A stretch of DNA of 64,000 bases from CAWJPY01 sp963844865 (GTDB lineage: Bacteria > Acidobacteriota > Thermoanaerobaculia > Thermoanaerobaculales > Sulfomarinibacteraceae): NCBI GenBank assembly GCA_963844865.1, contig CAWJPY010000031.1:1-64000 (forward strand). The letters are read 5' to 3'. Under the pieces are notes generated by a model. That model was not told the DNA's origin, searched no databases, and saw only the letters and a program-made list of their open reading frames with translations. Within the stretch, counting starts at the first letter, position 1, and the number at the start of each line of letters is the position of its first letter. Below are positions 34,535-42,703 of the stretch, one piece after another. The translations under genes were made by a program, and so were the position numbers.

Positions 34535-34565
34535 CAAAAAACCCCTCCGCGCGGGAGGGGTTTCG
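34535..34565 (-). terminator. Intrinsic terminator of the RRM protein gene
   Basis: On the minus strand AACCCCTCC-CGCGC-GGAGGGGTT forms a 9-bp stem with a 5-nt loop followed by TTTTGTGG. It lies 17-47 bp beyond the RRM stop codon. Confidence 0.9.
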
Positions 34566-34581
34566 TCGAGCTCTTCGAAAG

Positions 34582-34872
34582 CTACCAGCGATCGCGGCCC
34601 CGGCCACCGCCGCCGTTGCCACGGCTGCGCTCCTGGGCGACGTCGACCCTGATGGTCCGGCCGTCAAGCTCGGTGTTGTTGAGGGCGGACATGGCCTTGT
34701 CGGCACCCTCGTCGTCGGCGAACGTGACGAATCCGAACCCGCGCGAGCGGCCCGAGTCACGATCGGTGATCACAGTCGCTTCGACGATCTCCCCGAACGG
34801 AGCGAACGCCTCGCGCAGGCTGTGGTCGTCAGTGTTCCAGCTCAGGCTACCCACAAACAGTTTCTTTCCCAT
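34582..34872 (-). CDS. RNA recognition motif (RRM) protein
   Basis: A 96-residue RNA-binding protein consisting of one RRM and a short Arg/Gly tail (GGGGRGRDRW). RNP2 is KLFVGSLSW at residues 4-12 and RNP1 is RGFGFVTF near residue 44. It is like the small RRM proteins of cyanobacteria and other bacteria (Rbp type), which bind RNA and often rise on cold shock. ATG 34872 follows a purine-rich stretch GGAGAGAAGAG. It has a leader of roughly 170 nt and its own terminator. Confidence 0.93.
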   Translation of the reverse strand: MGKKLFVGSLSWNTDDHSLREAFAPFGEIVEATVITDRDSGRSRGFGFVTFADDEGADKAMSALNNTELDGRTIRVDVAQERSRGNGGGGRGRDRW

Positions 34873-35074
34873 TCTCTTCTCTTCTCTCCCCGAGTCACCG
34901 CCCTTCCGGGCGTGCTCGCGTTCCGACGCCGTGCGGGCTGGGCCCGCTGATCGGGTGGCCGACCCCGATGATCGGCCTCTCTTCGGTGCAAAAGCTTGCA
35001 CCCTGACCTTCAATTTCTTGTCAGGAAAGTAAAGGTCGGGTAACAGAACATACACACTTTCAGGGAAATTGCAA
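34873..35074 (-). promoter_or_regulatory. Promoter and long leader of the RRM gene
   Basis: On the minus strand TTGCAA (35069-35074) and TATGTT (35047-35052) are 16 bp apart. The leader of about 165 nt that follows is A/T-rich for this genome and includes an inverted pair GTGCAA/TTGCAC (34987-35002) and a GACCTT/AAGGTC pair. Long structured leaders are typical of cold-shock RNA-binding protein genes. Confidence 0.5.
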
Positions 35075-35177
35075 GCCGCGGGACCCGCTCCACGACAGGA
35101 ACCTCCGCGAACCTCACGGCTGAATCTCTCCGAATCTCTATACTCATGGTCCGGTCCGCACGGCCGGAGGTCGCTCA

Positions 35178-36245
35178 TTGGGGGTCGCGATGGATCCGTT
35201 CGAAGGGTGGTTCGGCTCGCTGCAGGGGACGCCGCTGCTCCGCGCGGCGGTGCTACTGAGCATGGCGCTGGTCGCCGCCGCGCTGGTACGGCTCCTCTTC
35301 GCGAAGGTGTTCCTGACCCTGACCCGGCGCACGGCCACCGAGGTGGACGACCGCATCGCCCTCGCCCTCCGCGGCCCCATCGCCTTCACCATCATCCTGA
35401 GCGCGGTGTGGGCCGTCATTGCCGAGGCGACCCTGTCCACGACCCTGGACTACGTGCTCCGTGGGCTCCTGGTTTCCACCATCGCCGTGGTCTGGGCGGT
35501 GGCCGCGCTGCGGGTGGGCTCCGCCATCCTGGATGAGGTCAGCCTCCGCGTGGATCGGCTCCCCTGGGTCCAACCCAAGACCATGCCGCTGTTCGAGATG
35601 CTCCTCAAGGTGGCGGTCGTGGGCGGGCTCCTGTACTTCGTGTGCGTCGCCTGGCGCATCCCCCTCACCTCCTGGCTCGCCTCGGCCGGCATCGTCGGCA
35701 TCGCCGTCGGCTTCGCCGCCAAGGACACCCTGGCCAATCTCTTCTCGGGGGTTTTCATCATCGCCGACGCACCCTACAAGGTGGGCGACTTCATCGTCCT
35801 CGACAATGACCTGCGCGGCATCGTGTCCGACATCGGCATCCGCTCCACCCGCCTGCTGACCCGGGATGACATCGAGGTCACGGTCCCCAACGCAGTGATC
35901 GGCGCCTCCCGCATCGTCAACGAGACCGGCGGGCCCCACGACAAGATGCGGGTGCGGGTGAAGGTGGCTGCCGCCTACGGCAGCGACATCGACCGGGTGG
36001 AGGAGGTGTTGCTGGCCAGCGCCGACGGCGTGGAGCACGTCAGCCCCGAGCCCGCGCCGCGGGTGCGCTTCCGGGAGTTCGGCGACTCCGGGCTGGCCTT
36101 CGAGCTCCTGACCTGGATCGACGAGCCGATCTACCGGGGTCGCGTCCTCCACGAGCTCAACCGCAGGGTGTACAAGGGATTCGCCGCCGCCTGCATCGAG
36201 ATCCCCTACTCCAAGGTGGACGTGTACCTCAAGGAGCAGGACTAG
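35178..36245 (+). CDS. Mechanosensitive channel of the MscS family
   Basis: A 355-residue membrane channel. Four to five helices precede the pore-lining helix and beta domain: WLASAGIVGIAVGFAAKDTLANLFSG, FIIADAPYKVGDFIVL, GIVSDIGIRSTRLLTRDD and VTVPNAVIGASRIVN. A C-terminal alpha/beta domain follows (VKVAAAYGSDIDRVEEVLL). It relieves turgor on hypo-osmotic shock. TTG 35178 is favoured as start because GGAGG lies 7 nt before it; ATG 35190 is in frame but has no such site. Confidence 0.92.
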   Translation: MGVAMDPFEGWFGSLQGTPLLRAAVLLSMALVAAALVRLLFAKVFLTLTRRTATEVDDRIALALRGPIAFTIILSAVWAVIAEATLSTTLDYVLRGLLVSTIAVVWAVAALRVGSAILDEVSLRVDRLPWVQPKTMPLFEMLLKVAVVGGLLYFVCVAWRIPLTSWLASAGIVGIAVGFAAKDTLANLFSGVFIIADAPYKVGDFIVLDNDLRGIVSDIGIRSTRLLTRDDIEVTVPNAVIGASRIVNETGGPHDKMRVRVKVAAAYGSDIDRVEEVLLASADGVEHVSPEPAPRVRFREFGDSGLAFELLTWIDEPIYRGRVLHELNRRVYKGFAAACIEIPYSKVDVYLKEQD

Positions 36246-36580
36246 CCACCCACCGCGACTGCGAGGGGCGCTTCCGGAAGCTCCCGCCGGCGGATCTCGC
36301 CATGCATGCGGGCTGAGATTGCTTCCGCACTCCCCCGCTCCTGATGACACGCCCGTCTACGGCACGTCCCGCGTCCGCGTCCGCCGGACCGCCCCCGCAC
36401 ACCTACCGTCATGCCGTTCAGCACCACCGCGAAGGGGCGTACCTCTCCCCCTCATGCCATCGCCGCAGCAATGAGCCCAGGGTTTTGCGTGGGCTGCGCA
36501 TAGTTACGCCTTATTTATGCTATACTGAAGATCCCCGGTGGGAACGGCGAACGCCGGAGGCGACGGACTGGAGGACGAGC
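36246..36580. other. 335-bp intergenic stretch
   Basis: No gene seen in the left part, apart from a 12-bp palindrome GCTTCCGGAAGC (36270-36281). The right end is unusually A/T-rich and holds the promoter of the 67-residue small gene. Confidence 0.5.
36518..36526 (+). promoter_or_regulatory. Extended -10 promoter
   Basis: TGCTATACT is an extended -10 (TGn then TATACT) within the A/T-rich stretch TTATTTATGCTATACTGAAG. No good -35 at 17 bp. It lies 55 bp upstream of the small gene at 36581. Confidence 0.55.
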
Positions 36581-36784
36581 ATGAACCACGCGCCGCTGCA
36601 GACCCTGATGGACACGGCCCCACCCGCGCTGCCCCTGCCCCACGACCGCCGCGACTGGCCCGACGAGGCCCGCACCGCCTACCACGCCCTGCTGCGGGAG
36701 CTCGACACGTGGTGCCGGCGCCATGGCTGGCCCCCCGCCAGGAACGCGGCGGTGGCCGAGGAAGCGGTCCGCGAGGGGTGGTGA
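36581..36784 (+). CDS. Small hypothetical protein
   Basis: A 67-residue protein: a Pro-rich head (TAPPALPLPHDRRDWPDEA) and an amphipathic helix (ARTAYHALLRELDTWCRRHG). ATG 36581 has CTGGAGGACGAGC upstream and a good promoter at 36518. Family unknown. The size and helix suggest a small regulatory or DNA/RNA-associated protein, which is a guess. Confidence 0.6.
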   Translation: MNHAPLQTLMDTAPPALPLPHDRRDWPDEARTAYHALLRELDTWCRRHGWPPARNAAVAEEAVREGW

Positions 36785-36861
36785 CGCACTCAAGGGGGGC
36801 GGACCGACGGGAGGCCGGCCCGCTCTCAACGTCGGAGGCGGACGGTGGTGAGCGCCACCGG

Positions 36862-37257
36862 TCACTTGCCGCTGAACATGCTGAACACCAGCTCCAGGAA
36901 GACCACCAGCGTGACCACCGCGTCGAACCAGTGCCGCTGCCGGACGAAGGGGATCACCGAGATCATGATCCTCAGCACGGGGAGCACGAGGAGGAGCACG
37001 ATGCCCAGGCTCATCACGTCCACGGCCAGGGCCGGCCGCGGCGGATGCAGCATGGCATGGAGGGGCAGGGCGCGCGCACCAGGAAGCTGGTAGGGCTCCC
37101 CACTCACCAGGAGCATCACGAACCCCGTGACCATCAGGGCGAGGGCGCCGGCGGACGCGAGCAGGCTCAGGCGCGCCATCCTGCGTTCCGGGTCCGCCAG
37201 GAGCTCCGCCACCTCGGTGCGGAGGCGCTCGAGCAAGGAGCGTCCCCCACCGCTCAT
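36862..37257 (-). CDS. DUF1634 membrane protein
   Basis: A 131-residue protein with three hydrophobic helices (LSLLASAGALALMVTGFVML, SLGIVLLLVLPVLRI, AVVTLVVFLELVFSMFSG). DUF1634 proteins are regularly encoded next to TauE/SafE permeases. The start ATG 37257 overlaps the TauE stop by 4 bp. Probably an accessory subunit of that permease. Confidence 0.88.
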   Translation of the reverse strand: MSGGGRSLLERLRTEVAELLADPERRMARLSLLASAGALALMVTGFVMLLVSGEPYQLPGARALPLHAMLHPPRPALAVDVMSLGIVLLLVLPVLRIMISVIPFVRQRHWFDAVVTLVVFLELVFSMFSGK

Positions 37258-38027
37258 CGACCGACGCCCCGCAGCAGCATCTGGATCCCCAGGAAGAACA
37301 GCAGCGCGACCAGGGCCGTCCGCACCCACGCCACCCGCAGCCGCGCCAGGGCCTTGACGCCCAGCATGGAGCCGGCGAACACGCCGAGGGCGGTGGGGAT
37401 GACGACCATGGGCCGCACGTCGCCCCGCCCGTAGTACACGAACACGCTGGCCGCGGCGGTGATCCCGACCATGAAGTTGCTGGTGGCGGTGGCCACCCCC
37501 AGGGGCACCTCCATCACCGCGTACATCACGGGCACCTTGATGAAGCCACCGCCGACCCCCAGCAGGCCCGACACGCCTCCTGCGAGGCTGGCGATGCTCA
37601 GGCCCGCCGGCCAGTGCCGGGGGCGATAGTCGGTGGCATAGAGCCGTTCGGGCTCGCCGCTCGGGCTCCGGTAGGCCTTGTACAGGGTGTAGCCCCCGGC
37701 CACGAACACCACCAGTGCGAACACCACACTCAACGCCTGGTGGCTGACCGCACCCGCCAGCAGGCTGCCGAGAATGGCGCCCGCAGCGGTCACCACCTCG
37801 AGGCGGAGGGCCAGTCGCACGTCGGCCCCACGGCCCGGAGCGGTCACCGAGGCGACGCCCGCCGACGTGGCGATGACTCCCACCAGGCTGGTGCCCACCG
37901 CGGTGTGCATGGGCAGGTGGAAGAGCAGGGTCAGGGCGGGAACCAGGAAGACGCCTCCACCCAGACCGAGCACGGCGCCCAGCGCTCCGGCCGCTGCCCC
38001 CGTGGCAATCAACGCCGCGAAAAGCAC
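37254..38027 (-). CDS. TauE/SafE family anion permease
   Basis: A 257-residue, eight-helix membrane protein. Two repeated halves carry the family motifs GAVLGLGGGVFLVPALTLLF and GGVSGLLGVGGGFIKVPVM. The family exports sulfite, sulfoacetate or related small organic anions, and some members import. GTG 38027 begins 11 nt past the GAF gene stop; a longer open frame over that gene is rejected. Operon: GAF sensor, TauE, DUF1634. Confidence 0.9.
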   Translation of the reverse strand: MLFAALIATGAAAGALGAVLGLGGGVFLVPALTLLFHLPMHTAVGTSLVGVIATSAGVASVTAPGRGADVRLALRLEVVTAAGAILGSLLAGAVSHQALSVVFALVVFVAGGYTLYKAYRSPSGEPERLYATDYRPRHWPAGLSIASLAGGVSGLLGVGGGFIKVPVMYAVMEVPLGVATATSNFMVGITAAASVFVYYGRGDVRPMVVIPTALGVFAGSMLGVKALARLRVAWVRTALVALLFFLGIQMLLRGVGR

Positions 38028-38038
38028 TCTCTCGCCCT

Positions 38039-39094
38039 TCAGCCCAAAGCCAGGAAGCGGTGCCAGTCGGCGAGGTCCAGCTCGAGATGACGGCAGTGAT
38101 CGCGCATGGCCTGGTACAGCCCCGCATTCTCCAGGGCCAGGCCGAGGAGGTCCGCCACCGAGGTGAGGAAGCGGACCGCCACGGGACCGAAGTGCCGCCG
38201 CTGGGCCGAGTACACTCGGATCACACCCATCGGACGATCCTTGTGGCGTATGGCAACCGCCAGGATCGAACGGGCGCCCTCCCCCACCGCCTCCGGAGGG
38301 AAGGGAAGCTCCGGACTCCCTTCGACGTCGTTGACCACCACCGGCTCCCCGGTCAGGGCGCGCCGGTCGATGGGGCTCTCTGCCACGACGGTTCCGGCGC
38401 GCTCGCGGTAGTCCGGTCCGAGACCGTGCGCGGCCGCCAGCTCCAGGACCCGCCGCTTGCTGTCGAGGAGGCGGATGGAGGCGGCCTTCAGCCACAGGTT
38501 CTGGACGGTGGCCTCCAGCACCCGCTCCAGCATCGGTTCGACTTCCAGGGTGCTGTTGACGGCCTCGGCGATGGACAGGAGGCTCTGCTGCTGGCGGGTC
38601 TTCTCGAGGGTGATGGCGGCCAGGTCGGCGAGAAGGTGGAAGGCCAGCTTCCCGTCGCTCCCGAGCTCGACCGCGGGATCGACCAGCACCATGAGCATGC
38701 CCAGCCGGTGGTCGCGGGCCGCGAGCAGGGTCGCCACCACCGCGTGCGGACCCTCATCGTCGAGGGATCCCACCAACGGATCCTGAAGGCGTTCGGGATC
38801 CCGGACCACCACCACCTCGTTCCTGGACGCCATCGCGAACAGGGGGCACTGCGCGACGGCCACGGGTACGCCGGGGACGCGACCCAGCTTCCTCGCCGTG
38901 CACTCCCCGGCCGGCAGGAGCTCCAGTCCGTCCGGGCTCAGCAGGTGCAGGCACGCCCGACGTCCCGCCAACGCGGCCAGGGAGCGTTCCAGCAGAACCT
39001 CGATGACCTCGGGCTCTGAGGAGCGGGAGCTCAGCGCCTGTGCAGTCCCGTGGAGCACCTCGAGAGCGGTCGTCGCATCAAAGGAGCCGGCCAT
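38039..39094 (-). CDS. Tandem GAF domain sensor protein
   Basis: A 351-residue cytoplasmic protein of two GAF domains (about residues 15-165 and 180-335; second with ASIRLLDSKRRVLELAAAHG, then ESPIDRRALTGEPVVVNDV). A short C-terminal helix ends the chain, with no kinase, cyclase or HTH domain. It may bind a small ligand or cyclic nucleotide and pass the signal by protein contact. ATG 39094 has GGCGGAGGTGA upstream. Being first in the operon with TauE/DUF1634, it may sense the transported anion. Confidence 0.85.
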   Translation of the reverse strand: MAGSFDATTALEVLHGTAQALSSRSSEPEVIEVLLERSLAALAGRRACLHLLSPDGLELLPAGECTARKLGRVPGVPVAVAQCPLFAMASRNEVVVVRDPERLQDPLVGSLDDEGPHAVVATLLAARDHRLGMLMVLVDPAVELGSDGKLAFHLLADLAAITLEKTRQQQSLLSIAEAVNSTLEVEPMLERVLEATVQNLWLKAASIRLLDSKRRVLELAAAHGLGPDYRERAGTVVAESPIDRRALTGEPVVVNDVEGSPELPFPPEAVGEGARSILAVAIRHKDRPMGVIRVYSAQRRHFGPVAVRFLTSVADLLGLALENAGLYQAMRDHCRHLELDLADWHRFLALG

Positions 39095-39139
39095 GTTGTT
39101 CACCTCCGCCCACACGCGCCGGGCCACTATTCACCCAGA

Positions 39140-40357
39140 TCAACCCCTCATGCCCCGCGCCACCTTCCGCAAGGCGGCCACCGCGTCCCAGACGTCCGCG
39201 AAGCGAACGTACGCCGGGGCGAACCCGAAGCGCAGCAGGTCCGGCGGACGGTGGTCGGCCACCACGCCCCGCGCCATCAGCTCGGCGACGATGGCCGCCG
39301 CCCGGGGATGGCTCAGCGACACCTGGCTGCCCCGTCGGCTGGGCTGCACCGGTGACGCGAGGCCGAGGCCGCACTCCGCGCAGTCCCGCTCCACCAGGGC
39401 GATGAAGAGCTCTGTGAGCGCCACCGACTTGGCGCGCAGGCGTTCGCCGGAGACGCCGGCCAGGCTCTCGACCCCGCACTCCAGCGCCGCCAGCGCGAGG
39501 ATGGGGGGCGTGCCCACCATGAGCCGGCGCGCTCCCTCCGCCGGCGCGTAGGCGGTGCTGAAGTCGAAGGGGCGGGCATGGCCCATCCAGCCCCACAGGG
39601 GGGAGCGCAACCTCGAGTGGTGGCAGCTCGCCACGAAGGCGAAGGCCGGGGCCCCCGGGCCCCCGTTGAGGTACTTGTAGCCGCAGCCCACAGCCAGGTC
39701 GACGGCGCTCGCATCCAGCGCCAGGGGCACCGCGCCCGCGGAGTGCGCCAGGTCCCACAGCACCACGGCCCCGGCGGCGTGCGCCTCCGCGGTCCGCGCC
39801 TCCAGATCGTGCATCTCGCCGGTGCGGAAGTCCACGTGGGTCAGCGACAGCACCGCCACCTCGTCGGTGAGCGCCTCAGACAGCTCGCCCCGGTCCACCA
39901 CGCGGACCGAGACCTCCGCACCCAGCATCTCCGCCAACCCGTGGGCCATGTACAGGTCGGTGGGGAAGCTCTCGCGCTCGGTCAGGATCACCCGCCGGCC
40001 CGGCCGCAATCCCAGCCCCGCCGCCAGGAGCTTGAACAGGTTCAGCGACGTGGAGTCGGCGACCGCCACCTCTTCGGGTCGCGCCCCGATCAGGGGCGCG
40101 ATCGCTCCCGCGACGCGGCCGGACAGCTCCATCCATCCCCGGCCCTCCCAGCCCCGGATCAGGTCCGCGCCCCACTCCTCGGAGATCACCCGGCGGAGGC
40201 GCTCGGGGGTGGCGGCGGGCAGGGGTCCCAGGGAGTTCCCGTCCAGGTAGATGATCCCCTCGGGCAGGATGAAGCGATCCCGGAGGTGGGCGATCTCATC
40301 CAACCCGTCCAGCTCCAGAGCGTCCTCACGGCAGGTGGGCAGATTCATGGCCCGCAT
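39140..40357 (-). CDS. kynU: Kynureninase
   Basis: A 405-residue PLP enzyme (fold type I) that splits L-kynurenine to anthranilate and alanine in tryptophan breakdown. Diagnostic stretches: IIYLDGNSLGPLP near residue 35, DSTSLNLFKLLAAGL (phosphate site) near residue 105, LWDLAHSAGAVPL, and the PLP lysine in GCGYKYLNGGPGAPAF. GTPPILALAALECG and SQVSLSH are also family-typical. ATG 40357 is the longest start; ATG 40348 is possible. No tryptophan dioxygenase or formamidase gene is nearby, so kynurenine may come from elsewhere in the genome or outside. Confidence 0.95.
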   Translation of the reverse strand: MRAMNLPTCREDALELDGLDEIAHLRDRFILPEGIIYLDGNSLGPLPAATPERLRRVISEEWGADLIRGWEGRGWMELSGRVAGAIAPLIGARPEEVAVADSTSLNLFKLLAAGLGLRPGRRVILTERESFPTDLYMAHGLAEMLGAEVSVRVVDRGELSEALTDEVAVLSLTHVDFRTGEMHDLEARTAEAHAAGAVVLWDLAHSAGAVPLALDASAVDLAVGCGYKYLNGGPGAPAFAFVASCHHSRLRSPLWGWMGHARPFDFSTAYAPAEGARRLMVGTPPILALAALECGVESLAGVSGERLRAKSVALTELFIALVERDCAECGLGLASPVQPSRRGSQVSLSHPRAAAIVAELMARGVVADHRPPDLLRFGFAPAYVRFADVWDAVAALRKVARGMRG

Positions 40358-40466
40358 TGTCCCACGGCGGACCCTGAGCCCGCACAGCCCGCCGCCGCAG
40401 GCGCTGTCGCCGCCGCTCTCGCCGCTTGGGATGTGGTCTCACGTCATCCGCGATCAACCGCGCGAA

Positions 40467-41054
40467 TCAACAGGGGTCGTCCGGAGAGGAGCGCTCCAGC
40501 AGGGACCGCTCCACGGGCGGCAGGAACCGCCAGCTCGCCGCCGTCCAACTCACGCCCTCCAGGAAGGCCCGCGCACGGTCGACCTTCGGACACACCTGGC
40601 GCAGCAGCTCCCAGAAGGCCGGGGAGTGGTCCAGATGCACGGTGTGGACGAGCTCGTGGGCCACCACCGACTCCAGCACCCACGCCGGCATGTGGCGCAG
40701 CGCACCGTGCACCCGCACCACGCCGGTGCGCCCGCTGTAGCTGCCCCACCGGGCCCGCTGGGTGGTGACGAAGCGGACCTCCGCTACCCGAGGGGGGTGC
40801 GGAAAGCGCGCCGCCACCCGGCGCGCCACGGCCAGCGCCCCCTCGTCCTCGTTGAGGACGCGTGCCCTGGCCCGCCTCACCAGACGGCGGGCCAGACGGT
40901 GGATCACCTCGTCCAGCTCAGAGGCCGCCAGGCCGAGGGGCGCACTGACCCGAAGCTCATCCCCCACCAGGGAGGCATTCACGTTGCGCACGCGCTTGCG
41001 CACGATGCGCGCCCGTAGGCTCATCCCATCCACGGTCAGGCGACGCTCCACCAT
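40467..41054 (-). CDS. YgjP-like (DUF45) M48-type metallopeptidase
   Basis: A 195-residue protein with the zinc motif VVAHELVHTVHLDHSPAFWELL (HExxH plus a third histidine ligand further on), preceded by VRFVTTQRARWGSYS and VHGALRHMPAWVLES, the DUF45/YgjP layout. Members are soluble, SprT-like metalloproteases of unclear target. ATG 41054 is used. Confidence 0.88.
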   Translation of the reverse strand: MVERRLTVDGMSLRARIVRKRVRNVNASLVGDELRVSAPLGLAASELDEVIHRLARRLVRRARARVLNEDEGALAVARRVAARFPHPPRVAEVRFVTTQRARWGSYSGRTGVVRVHGALRHMPAWVLESVVAHELVHTVHLDHSPAFWELLRQVCPKVDRARAFLEGVSWTAASWRFLPPVERSLLERSSPDDPC

Positions 41055-41263
41055 GGCCGGAGTGTACCCCGGCTCCGGGGCACGCTCTGGAAACGCACGC
41101 TGGAGAACCGGCTGCGCGTGCCCGTGGCTCCCGCCACCGCGGTGCGCGGGGACGGGATTGCCGTCGCAGCCGCCGCCCTTGATCGCTGCGCCCGATCCTT
41201 TGGCCGCGAGACCCCTGTCACGTTGTCCCCGATGGCCCTCGATGTTGAGAGATGACCGCCCGC

Positions 41264-42703
41264 TCAGACTGCGTAGTGCGCCGCGTTGATTCCAAAGTCC
41301 TCGGGGTCGATTGTGCGCACGATCGCCCGCGAGGCATGCTCGGGCGAGGCCAGATCCACCACCTCGTCGGGCAGCTCACGGCCGGTCATGTCGGTGGCCA
41401 CCCGCACCTTCGGCCGATTGAGCCGGCTCGGGTCCGGATCGGGCTCCCTCACCACTCCGATCCGCCCGTCCGTCAGGAGCACCGTGGACCCTACCGGATA
41501 GATGCCGACACAGGTGATGAACGCCTTCACCAGCAACGGGTCGTACTTCGTCCCCGACACCTTCTGGATCTCGGCCAGGGCCTCGTCGGGAAGCCGCTTG
41601 TCCTGGTAGACCCGCTTGGTGGTCATGGCGTCGAAGGCATCGACGATGGCGACGATGCGCGCGTACAGATTGGGCTGGGACAGCAACCGCGTCGGCGGGT
41701 AGCCGCGGCCGTCCCAGCCGATGTGATGCTGTAGCGCCACCAGCACCCGCAGGAGGGCGTCGCGGTCCTGGGCGCCCATGGTGAAGATCTCGCGAGCCCC
41801 GAAGACCGGGTGGTTGCCCATCACGGCCCACTCCCGGTCGTCCAGGGGACCGTGCTTGCCCAGGATCTCGATGGGGATGTCGAGCTTGCCCAGGTCGTGG
41901 TAGAGGGCGCACAGCCCGAGCTGCGCCAGCTCCCGCCGGGGCAGGCCCAGTCGCTGGCCGAAGGCGACCGCCAGGACGCACACGTTGACCATGTGGTTGA
42001 AGGTGTACTCGTCGTGGCTCTTGATCGCCGCGAGCCCGAGCATCGAGAAGCCTTCGCCCTCCTCATAGCTGAGGTCGACCAACCGGTGCACGAGACGCTT
42101 CGCCTCGCGCAGGTTGACCTGCGCCGGCGAGTCGAGCTCGGTCATGCAGCTGCGGATGAAGTCGAGAGCCTGCTGATACACGTCGATGGCCCGTTGCCGG
42201 CGGTCCGTGGACGGCGGCTCCACCTCGCGCCGGGGCGGCAGGGTCGAGATCCCCGCTACGCCCAGCTCGCCGAGGCGTCGGTTGGCATCGGCGCTGGCGT
42301 CCTCGTCGCTGCGGCGCAGCCCCAGCAGCAACCGCAGGAAGGCCCCGATGGCGGTGCGCTCGGGAACCGCCTCGAAGCGCAGGCCGCCCAGGCCACGACT
42401 CGAGATCTCGTCGACGAAGTACTTGTAGGTGTGCAGGTTCCGCAGATCCAGCCGGAGCCTGACCCCACCCACGTAGATCTCCGACGACACCACCTCGAAG
42501 TCCAGGCTCCCCTCCCGTTGCACGGCCTCGGCAACCTCGGCCTGCAGGCGCTCGATGGGCTCGTCGAACACCTGGTTTGAAGGCTCGTGGAGATAGGAGT
42601 TGCGGATCAGGATCACGACCTGCTGGATGATCCGCCTGGCGGCGGCCAGCAGGGCACGGGTCTCCGCCGACGACGCCGCCCTCGCCAGCCTGTCGCCGGT
42701 CAC
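41264..42703 (-). CDS. HD-GYP domain protein
   Basis: A 479-residue protein. The N-terminal half is helical and unassigned; the C-terminal half is an HD-GYP phosphodiesterase domain: YTFNHMVNVCVLAVAFGQRL, LYHDLGKLDIPIEIL (the HD pair), ALQHHIGWDGRGYP (GYP motif) and NLYARIVAIVDAFDAMTTKR. Such domains hydrolyse cyclic di-GMP or 3',3'-cGAMP; a PilZ-domain protein at 58208 is the only possible c-di-GMP receptor in the window. A short beta tail with KVRVATD follows. GTG 42703 overlaps the HEAT gene stop by 4 bp and has GGAGG upstream. Confidence 0.9.
   Translation of the reverse strand: MTGDRLARAASSAETRALLAAARRIIQQVVILIRNSYLHEPSNQVFDEPIERLQAEVAEAVQREGSLDFEVVSSEIYVGGVRLRLDLRNLHTYKYFVDEISSRGLGGLRFEAVPERTAIGAFLRLLLGLRRSDEDASADANRRLGELGVAGISTLPPRREVEPPSTDRRQRAIDVYQQALDFIRSCMTELDSPAQVNLREAKRLVHRLVDLSYEEGEGFSMLGLAAIKSHDEYTFNHMVNVCVLAVAFGQRLGLPRRELAQLGLCALYHDLGKLDIPIEILGKHGPLDDREWAVMGNHPVFGAREIFTMGAQDRDALLRVLVALQHHIGWDGRGYPPTRLLSQPNLYARIVAIVDAFDAMTTKRVYQDKRLPDEALAEIQKVSGTKYDPLLVKAFITCVGIYPVGSTVLLTDGRIGVVREPDPDPSRLNRPKVRVATDMTGRELPDEVVDLASPEHASRAIVRTIDPEDFGINAAHYAV

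Noticed and set aside
36270..36281. GCTTCCGGAAGC as mscS terminator
   Set aside because: A perfect palindrome with no loop bases cannot form a normal hairpin, and no U-tract follows.
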